From Cryptomeria japonica (Eukaryota; Streptophyta; Pinopsida; Cupressales; Cupressaceae), in assembly GCF_030272615.1 (NCBI RefSeq), contig NC_081415.1, forward strand, positions 370,205,667 through 370,269,666: DNA of 64,000 nucleotides. The letters are read 5' to 3'. A model generated the notes under the pieces. The model worked only from the letters and a program-made list of their open reading frames with translations, was not told the origin of the DNA and did not search any database. Made by a program: the position numbers and the translations under genes. This document shows positions 56,061 to 64,000 of the stretch, in pieces. Every line of letters begins with the position of its first letter. Within the stretch, counting starts at the first letter, position 1.

Positions 56061-58875
56061 ATGTTTGTTGAAATGAGGTCTCATCCTTCTTATGAAGCCA
56101 TGTCATCACAATTGAGCAATCAATCATGTCAATCCAATCTCTACATGTCTCAAAACTTGGATCAAACTTATCATGATGATGTAAATGTCCAAATACAAAA
56201 ACTAGAGGAGAAACTAGCTCAAGAAGAAGAGATATTGGAACAAAGAGTGAAAAACATTGAGAAGAATAGATCACAAATGTCCAAAGTGTTTCAAAAATTT
56301 CCAGGTCAAAATCCAAAGATTGAGCCAATTGATGTAAGATCTCTTCTTGAACGATCAGACATACCAGCTCTCCTCTCCCAAATAGAGATGATGAAACAAT
56401 TTCAACAAAAGAGACAACATCAATTTCAACATTATGTGCCTCCACAACAAGAACAAGAAGGTGTTTACTATCAATCAGATTTTCAACCATCACAACCAAT
56501 TGTTCAAAATATACAACCAATACAACCAATGGTTGAATTTCAACAATATGTCCAACCAACTATACAATGTCAACAAATAGTTCAACCAATGGTGGAATAT
56601 CAATGTCAACAACCACAATCACAAATTAAAAAACAAAGGTTACAACACACGCCAACCCAAGTTTCAAACATGTCAAAACAATTGAACCAAGTCCAATATC
56701 AAAACATGACATTAGATCAGAACCAACTCCTTTCCAAACAAGTTCTAATTCCAGATACAACCATTTGAAAACCTCGAAAAAAAGGTGGCTTTATTGCAAT
56801 GATCTTAAGGAAACTACCAAGTGAGTTCTTTGAGGAAGATCAAGATAATACACTTATGTCTAGCAATGCCTCATCCCCTCACAAGTAAATTGACTCTCCA
56901 GTGGCATCTATACCTACACCTCTAGAAGTTTCACAAGAACCTTCTATATTGTCCTCATCAAACAATACACCCAAGGATGCAATTATCCAAGGGCTATCCA
57001 TAATTGATTGCCAAGATAATCCAATTCATGATGCACATCCTTGTCATGTTTCAGAAATACAATACCCAATGCCACCATGCACTTTATTGCCATTACCTAT
57101 TTTAGAGGACCCCATTCGAAGTCCCTCTTCCTCATGTTCAAGCATTGATTCCTTGCTAGAATCCATCACAAATGTTCAAAGTGCATCCCCTTCATGCCAA
57201 AGCATTGATCCCTTGCCAAAATCCCCCATGTATATCCAAAGTCCAACCCCATGTCAAGAGGATAATTTAGAGCATGAAGAAACATGTCTTAAAACAGATC
57301 AAGATCAAGATATTGAAACCTTATCATCCCATCCAATTGTTGACGAGGACCCCATGTTCCCAAACACTCACGATGATTCCCCTATCCAAAGTCTTATTAA
57401 CACTCCATTCCCCAAGCAAGATCAAGATATCCCAGTCCATCCAATCCCAAACGATTCCCTTCCATTTCATGAAGACAATGTCCTTTCAAATCCCATTGAC
57501 ATTCCACTTCCTGAGAAACATCAAGATATTCCTCCCATCCTTTCCAATGATCCCATTAAAAGTCAAGAGCAAAGCACCTTTAAAGAGGATTCCAATGATC
57601 TTCCTCCTTGTCAAGATCAAATCATTCCTTTAGATCCTCCACAAGATCCACTTGTCATAATGCTCCATATACACTCCAAGATTGCATTTCTTTTGATGAT
57701 CCCATTATTTCTCCCATTCCATCTCTTGAAGAGCCTGTCATTGAACCATGTCCACTACACAATCCTAGTCCCCCTCATGATCCTAATCCCCCTCATGATT
57801 CTAACGTGTCAGTGCAAGATGTTCATGAACCCTCGACATGCATAATGGGTTCTTCCACTTTGGTGCAATCCGATCCACTTCAAGATCTCATTATTTCTCT
57901 CATATCATATCCATCTCATAATGGACTCATGTCTTCTTCCCAAAGAAAAGAGTATCCTACAAGTCAAGATATTCATAAAGGCAAAGAAGTAGACCTTCAT
58001 GAGAAATAACTCCTCAATATGAAAGAAGATCTTAAGGGTCATGTCTACATGACTCACTCTCAAGACGTGGGTACCCCTACTAAATCCAACATCCCTTCAA
58101 AATCCAAACATATCCCTTCCCCATCATCCCTTCCCCATCATCCCTTCCATCCATCTTAGGTCCTTATATCCCTTCGTCATCTATGCAAGGTCAGCAAAGG
58201 CACACATCCTTGAGAAAATTTCATCAATCCAAAAGAAGTCCATTTCATTCATATCCATCCATGCATTCCTTTCCCCCTCCAAACAATTTGGATGCCAAGT
58301 ATAAAAGTCATAAGTCTAGCAATCCACATGTATTCAAGGATCAACATGTCCAATATAATCGACATGTCAAAACAAAGAACAATATGATCTATAAAGAAAA
58401 AGAAATATCCAAAAGGCCACAAAGGCCCACTGAGCAAAATAAAGCAAAGTCAAAATCTATATGGGTTCCTAAATCCCTTGTGCAAGCAATGCACTCCAAG
58501 GAACCACAAAAGCATGAAAAATCAAAAACCATGTGGATCCCTAAGCGGCTCCTTGAAGCACAAAAGCCTAAAGAAACATAAAAATTGGCATCCAAAATTG
58601 CTATTCCTCCATCCAAACCTCTCAAATTTGTTCCTCCATCACCTTCATCATCCATTTTGGGCCCTTATGTCCCAAAATCCATAGCCTTTCCTTCGTCAAA
58701 ATTTCAATATCCAAAATACGTCTTTCCTCCATCAGTCCATCACCCCTCAAGGTGTGTGCCAATGTCGATCTTGCCTTTGTTTCCATCCACTCAAGCACAA
58801 TTCTTCCAATACCCTATCCATTATCCAATGCATATTTTCCATCCTTCCATCCCTCTGGTCCAATCCTTTGCATAA
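56061..58875 (+). pseudogene. Long ORF of element B, stops and two frameshifts
   Basis: Homologous along its length to 11227-8321 of A. Opens at the ATG at 56061. The coiled-coil block (KLEEKLAQEEEILEQRV), DIPALLSQIEMMKQF and Gln/Pro repeats are intact. Stops fall at 56766, 56886, about 58007 and 58579, mostly at places where A is open, and frameshifts lie near 57640 and between 58010 and 58180. The QPMVQ repeat region is shorter than in A. Because the breaks differ between A and B, the shared parent had an intact frame of about 970 codons. The function is unknown; Gag-like by position. Confidence 0.8.
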
Positions 58876-60892
58876 ATCCATGCCTTAGTTTCATCTCATT
58901 TTCTATGTCCTTATGCTACCAACGTATTTGAGCATACTTTTAAAGGTCATGGTCCATTTATTTCAAGGCTACTATCCAAACAAAAGAGATGCTTGAGTCC
59001 TTCTTCCATCCCCTATCATGTGTCCATCTTCTATTGAAAAAGTCAAAATACAAAAAAATCAAAAAAGTGAAAAAAAAAAGACAAGAAAAAAAGTAAAGCA
59101 AAAAATAATTCGTCCACTGGTGAAAACCTGGTAAACAGGCGCCTTGGGCAAGTACCGTGATGAAAACCTGGCAAACAAACGTCATGCGTAATTTATGAAC
59201 TTCTTGCACACCACACTTGGGGGCAGATTTCCTCCTTCATATCCTATTGCCCTTCATTATCCTATCGAACCCCTGTCATTACCCTCCTTTATCCTATTGT
59301 CCCTCATGTCCACTTTCCCTTTCCACCTTTGATCTTGACAAGGCTGAGGATCATCATCAGTGTCATGCATTTTGTTTGTAGCTTTCAGTCTATCATAGCT
59401 TTTGGTCATTTATCCATTTGCTTATTACAACCTTTCATCCATATTCCCTAGCTTATTGCAACTTTCTGCCACTATCCTGTATCCTATCCCAACCTTCAGT
59501 CCATGTCCCTTATCCATTCTTGGTCTTGCTTATCCTATCCATATCTTATCACTATCCATACACTCTTTCTGTCCCTTGATCTTGATTTGACATAAGGACA
59601 CAAAATTTAAACATGGTTTCAAAAACCTCTTGACATGTCCCTCATGCCATGTCACTGCTTTACATTGTCATATCCAGTCTCTTGTCCCATCACGCAATAG
59701 CCCTTGGAAATTGCATCTGTATTGTCTCCATAATAAAAGGCCTTTGTATTCCCTCTATCCACCATCATTTCAGAAAAGCCTATTTATTCACCTGTCATAT
59801 TCCTTGCCTTGCTAGACACTGGGGGCAAAATCGTAAAAAAAAAAAATCAAAAACATGTCCTGAAAAAAAAAAAAAAAATTGAAAAATGTCCTGAAATAAT
59901 TCAAAAAAATCAAATAATGTCCTGAAATAATCCAAAAAAATTGAAAAATGTCTTGAGAAAATCCCTAAAAAGTCAAATAAAGTCCTGAAAAAATGAACAC
60001 AAAAACATTTCAAAACATTAAAATCCAAAAACAAGCATTTTGTCAATAAATGATCCCCTTTGTGCATAGATAGATCGCTGAGCATCCCTCCAACGACACG
60101 CAATCACACATTGTGCTTTAATGAAATCATGCGTTAACAGATGAACTTTTCATTCAAACCAGATATTCAAATTGATCAAAATTGTCATATCAATTGAACA
60201 TTACCATCAACATCATTTGTCCTTGTCTCTACTATCATGGGTCTTATACAGGGTGTGGTATACTCGAAACCAGACTGTGTCCTATCTTAGACGAGGTACC
60301 GCATGTCCTGAAACCAGACAACATGATCGTCCTATCAGCACTTTCAACTTTTGACAATGAAGATCAAGATGTTTTGTTTGATTTGTTGGAATTTGTGCAT
60401 CTTATCTTTTTATTGATTTCTCTTTGGCTTCGGTCATGTTCCTATGTTGTTCGATGATGTCACTGAGTGATTTAGAGTGACTGGGATGGTTCATGGTCCT
60501 TTTCTATTTTTTTTGTTGAGATTGTTATTTGTCTGTGATGTGTCTGTCTTTTGCAAAAAGGGTTGCATTTCAGCTCTAGACTTCAATGCCATGATGCTAC
60601 ACATCCATTTTGCTACATTAAATAAAGGTTCTCACCTACAAAGTGCATTAGTGAAAGCAAGTTTTTCTTCATCTCTAACTATTTTCTGTCTCATTTCTGG
60701 TTACTAACATTTCTTCCATCAGTCTTGGCAGTGCGTTTGATCCTATCATTTTCTATCATTCTTATCAATCAATTGGCCTCTTTTATGCATGTTTCCGGCC
60801 AATTCCTCGAGGGGGCATGCATATGTCATTGTCATTGTCTGGGGCATTTTTATTATTGTTCTTTGAAACAACGCTTAAAATCGCATTGTCTC
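58876..60892 (+). other. 3' non-coding region of element B
   Basis: About 2 kb matching 8320-6416 and 5226-5063 of A. Contains the GTCCTGAAATAATTC array (59850-59990) and the paired GAAAACCTGG(T/C)AAACA motif (59120-59185). No gene seen. Confidence 0.7.
59850..59990. repeat. A-rich GTCCTGAAAT array (B)
   Basis: About five units of roughly 30 bp; reverse-orientation counterpart of 7135-7375. Confidence 0.82.
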
Positions 60893-60906
60893 AAAGAGGG
60901 GCAAAA
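60893..60906 (+). other. Polypurine tract of element B
   Basis: AAAGAGGGGCAAAA directly before the 3' LTR. Confidence 0.9.
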
Positions 60907-62165
60907 TGTAGACACCTAAAAATGGTCAACGCTTGCGGAGTCATACTTTAACATTTGCGCATTGCCTCATCTTATGTTTTTGCGTCGCATTAACATTTCT
61001 CCTATGTCATGCACTTGGTCTTTATCATTTGTGAGCATCGAGTCCTTCTTCTGCCCTCTTCATTTGTCTCGGTTTCGAATTAGGTCTTGTCGATAACAAT
61101 TTTCAGTCATGATTTTGGTCAATTTTGTCAATCTCTTATCAACTTGTCAATCTCGTCAATTTTGCGATCGATTTGTCATCGATCCTTGTCCTCTTTAATC
61201 ATGTCAATTGGCGCATATCAATTTGGTCTCTTTATCAATATTGGTCAATTTGTCAACCAATTTCAATTATTTATCAATTCAAAATCATGATCGAATTGAC
61301 ATCAAATCAATCTTGCATCAAGACCTAATTGTCGTCTTTGCATTTCTAATTCATCTTCTAGGGTTTCATGATTTAATCATTTAACCTTGTTTGTCATTTC
61401 TCCCTTTAGGTTAAATAATTTATTTATTTATCCTAAGTCTTCTTGTCACAATTAAATGTTTATTTAATTGGCTAATTAATTCCTCCTATTTTTGTAAATT
61501 AATTAATGAATGAGAAATTATTAATTAATTTACCTAATTTGCATCAATTTCCTAATTTCCAAGTCATTATTTCCAACTTAATTTTCTAATTTCTCCTAAA
61601 TTCCTAAATGTCTATTTCTATTTCAAAATCTTGTCATAAATCCTTGCATAGCAATTTGTCATAAATTGTCATAAATTGTCATAAAATCTTTGCATAGCAA
61701 TTTGTCATACACATGTCATAATTTTTCTATTCTTGATTTGAATTTCCATTTGAATTGAATCATGCTAATCTGGTCTTTTTCTCCAATTTCTCTATAAATT
61801 GGATGAATTTCTTCACTCAAATCCCTTGATTCTTGACCCCTAATCAGATTATCGAATTTCTAATCAATCACACTTCGAGTACTCTTGCGCCAATATCTTA
61901 TTTATTTGCTTTCATCTCATGTGTGTGCACTTGAAGGTGAGATCCACAAACAAAGGCTATTTGGAGAAGAAAGAAGGACAATGGAGCCGCATGAAGGAAG
62001 CATTTAGATCTACATTTGGTTTGCATAGTCTTTAGTTTTGAATGTTTCATTTTCATGTCTTTATTGATTGTGTTAAGATAGATCATTGCATTTTAGTTTT
62101 TGTGATTGAGCTAATGATTAGTGTTTTGAATTGTTTTGTGATGATTTCCGAATTCCTAAGCTACA
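60907..62165 (+). repeat. 3' LTR of element B
   Basis: TGTAGACACC ... AAGCTACA, 1259 bp; carries a 16-bp deletion relative to the 5' LTR near 61278. Confidence 0.92.
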
Positions 62166-62170
62166 GTATT
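62166..62170. repeat. Target-site duplication of element B (right)
   Basis: GTATT, as at 52651-52655. Confidence 0.9.
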
Positions 62171-62483
62171 TAGTTCTAGTCCTTGGTTCTATCTCTTTGT
62201 TGTCTTTTGCTTTCCTATTGTTGTCTGTTCTGAGTTTTATGTAATTATGTAATGATGTTTTAAGCTGAGCCCATCCGGTGGGTTCATTTTGACTTTTTGA
62301 AGTGATTAGGCACTTTTTTATGCTTTTCCATTCTCCTGCTTTGTAAAAGGTTCGGGCACCTTTCAAATACCTATTTTTACTTAATCAAAACATATCTTTC
62401 TTTTTTTTCCTTTCTTTTGGTGTGTGTGTGTGTGTGTGTTTGCTTGCAGGGTTTCATGGCGGAGGAGGCTCTCGAGCACGACT

Positions 62484-62605
62484 GCGAATACCCATAGTGG
62501 TGGCCAGTGCCACTCACTGTGGATACCCACAGTGGTGTTTGTGAGTCATCCACTATGGTTACCCATAGTGGCGGTAGCCACCCACTATGTTTCACCACAG
62601 TGGCT
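62484..62605. repeat. CACTGTGG hairpin array, uninterrupted copy
   Basis: CACTGTGGATACCCACAGTGG and relatives in the 5' LTR of E; includes the empty site of solo LTR G1 near 62563. Confidence 0.88.
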
Positions 62606-63569
62606 CGGCTAGGCCAAAACATGCTTTTTTTTTATATATAATTTTAAATGAAAAAAAATATATATGTATATAGGAGCATAGTTAAGGGAAAAGGTACATT
62701 TCTGAGTATATAAATTTTGAATATATGAATATTTATTATAGGTTTATATATATATATATATATGATATACCTATACTCATGCACAATATGTTTATTTTGT
62801 TCTGAATACTCTGATATATTTAACCTAAATGTATAATTGTTACAGAACATTTGTACAGACTTCATAAACTATTTATTTATTTTTATTTTTTTTAAAACCA
62901 GAATATTAAATAGATGAAGAATAACAGAATATGTTAAATAACAGAATAGAGTAAATCTATTTTCCCCTATTTTTTTATATCAATAACATATAGTTAATTT
63001 TTTTGTTCTGATTTAATAATCCTATAACTAGATTTATATTCTTTTCACTAACATGCTATTACAAAATTTAAAATGCATCATAATATTTCTATTTACAGCT
63101 GCAACTATAATTTTCAAAAAAGACATTTAATACAATAAACTGCAATATCTAATGTATCATCATTATTTAGGTTTGGTTATTTTTCTACTTTATATGCATT
63201 TACATAATAGAAAAATTAGCAGAAATTAATTTATTTACAGCTGCAATATAAATCTTTCTAGAATCCATTGATTTAATAACAACAAGAAGCATTTGCCTAT
63301 TAATTTTTTGGTGTTTAACTATAGATAGAAATAAATATTTTTCCTCTTTTATTAAAAACTGCATTACTAACATTTAGATGATTTCATTTCTTTCTGCATT
63401 AAATAATTAAATTAGTTTAAAATATCATTTTCCAATCTTTTTCCAGCAACTATATTAATACAGAAATAATCCAAAAATGCATTCATCTCATTTAAAGGAT
63501 AAATACTTCAGGTTACAATACAATGCCTTTTCTTTATATTTCATGGCAAAACTTAGTCAAATAAATACA

Positions 63570-63797
63570 TTTTTCTTTTCTACAACTTAAATACAATAAG
63601 AGGCTATTTTTCTTTTCTGCAACTAAACTACAATAATAAACTCCTTTTTCTTTTCTGCAACTAAAATACAGTAAGAAACTAATTTTTCTTTTCTGCAACT
63701 AAAATACAATAATAAACTCCTTTTTTTCTTTTTTCTTTTCTGCAACTAAAATACAATAATAAACTCCTTTTTCTTTTTTGCAACTAAAATACAATAA
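63570..63797. repeat. A/T-rich minisatellite, 5' LTR copy
   Basis: Same roughly 38-bp unit as 41085-41306, with differing unit number and spacers. Confidence 0.88.
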
Positions 63798-64000
63798 ACA
63801 ATAGTATCATCTCAAGCTTTTTCCTCCAATCTTTTCCCAAGAAAAACCTACAATAAAATTTGAAGGTTGTGACCGTGGAGGTTTACCTCCCAACCTAGGC
63901 TTACTAGAAGCCACCCCCGAGCTAGGAGAATCAAGGCTAGATGAGAAAAACACATTCAAACACATACACAAAGAAAACTCATAAAAAAAAAAGACACTCC

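Larger units (their letters stand above)
52656..62165 (+). mobile_element. Complete non-autonomous LTR retrotransposon B
   Basis: 9.5 kb, same family as A but on the plus strand. LTRs of 1274 and 1259 bp, PBS-like sequence, leader with GCGCCTGTGT array, long broken ORF, T/A-rich array, PPT, GTATT duplications. By eye the LTRs differ at about 20 positions plus a 16-bp indel. It lacks the 1.19 kb segment seen in A. No polymerase domain. Confidence 0.92.
52435..62388 (+). mobile_element. Short LINE-like fragment, split by element B
   Basis: After removing B, about 440 bp remain between AACATAT at 52428-52434 and at 62389-62395, a 7-bp duplication that the uninterrupted LTR has only once (about 38264). 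The left piece is open and charged (EKEGDKEQVNKKGHERRTRA); the right piece is non-coding and ends TTAATCAAAA. A 5'-truncated non-LTR retrotransposon with a short A-rich tail fits, but no RT or nuclease domain is present to prove it. Confidence 0.5.
37235..64000 (-). mobile_element. Ty3/chromovirus element E (Tekay/Del-type), with nested insertions
   Basis: Minus-strand element with 3' LTR at the left (37235-44051), polypurine tract, pol, gag, PBS (51491-51501) and 5' LTR at the right (51505 to beyond the window). LTR ends are TGTGAGGCC and GGGCATGACA. Domain order gag, zinc knuckle, protease, RT, RNase H, integrase, chromodomain is that of chromoviruses; the post-protease LGSYGNVLGMDWL motif and the chromodomain resemble the Tekay/Del clade. 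Long LTRs are known in that clade. Confidence 0.85.
51505..64000 (-). repeat. 5' LTR of element E, split and running off the window
   Basis: Two parts, 51505-52434 and 62396-64000, together match the 3' LTR from its edge to about 41510. The break holds the fragment at 52435-62388. The missing part lies beyond the window. Confidence 0.85.

Overview
This window is plant nuclear repeat DNA, most likely from a large-genome gymnosperm (an inference from the nested long LTR retrotransposons and from how the families look; no species marker is present). I see no convincing cellular protein gene, rRNA or tRNA gene. Almost every base can be assigned to nested LTR retrotransposons, solo LTRs or their degraded coding regions. 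Two 500-base runs of N (2682-3181 and 23643-24142) are scaffold gaps, so joins across them are not proven.

Left part (1-24142). An unassigned flank (1-980) is followed by the start of a Ty3-like element (copy D1, + strand) with a TATA box, arrays of near-palindromic repeats and the start of a long ORF1, cut by the first gap. After the gap lies the 3' LTR of another Ty3-type element (C, - strand), split by a complete non-autonomous LTR element (A, - strand, 3746-14632, target-site duplication GTATC). C's internal non-coding DNA (14921-17136) is interrupted by the 3' end of a Copia-like element (H, - strand) carrying a coiled-coil ORF beside its LTR. H is in turn cut at 19686 by a second copy (D2) of the D family, whose ORF1 is nearly complete but riddled with stops.

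Middle part (24143-37234). D3, a diverged member of the D family, has promoter, ORF1, gag, aspartic protease, an RNase H domain of the extra (archaeal-type) kind placed before the reverse transcriptase, and the first part of the reverse transcriptase. It is broken at 34273 by an LTR-like sequence (F, - strand) next to a degenerate ORF that is recognisably related to the D-family ORF1.

Right part (37235-64000). A Ty3/chromovirus of Tekay/Del type (E, - strand) has about 4.5 kb LTRs once insertions are removed, an initiator-Met PBS, gag with zinc knuckle, protease, RT, RNase H, an integrase carrying an in-frame 798-bp tandem duplication, a chromodomain and a PPT. Its 3' LTR holds two solo LTRs with clean 5-bp duplications. 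Its pol is interrupted by a 1.7 kb insertion containing a TTGAAC-motif array. Its 5' LTR holds a short non-LTR-like fragment (7-bp duplication), itself split by element B (+ strand, 52656-62165, duplication GTATT), the sister copy of A. The 5' LTR runs off the window.

Points most worth attention are the ORF1 family in at least three D copies plus F, and the A/B family, which keeps LTRs, PBS, PPT and one long ORF of about 970 codons without any polymerase domain. All coding regions here are broken, so activity would depend on other copies in the genome.
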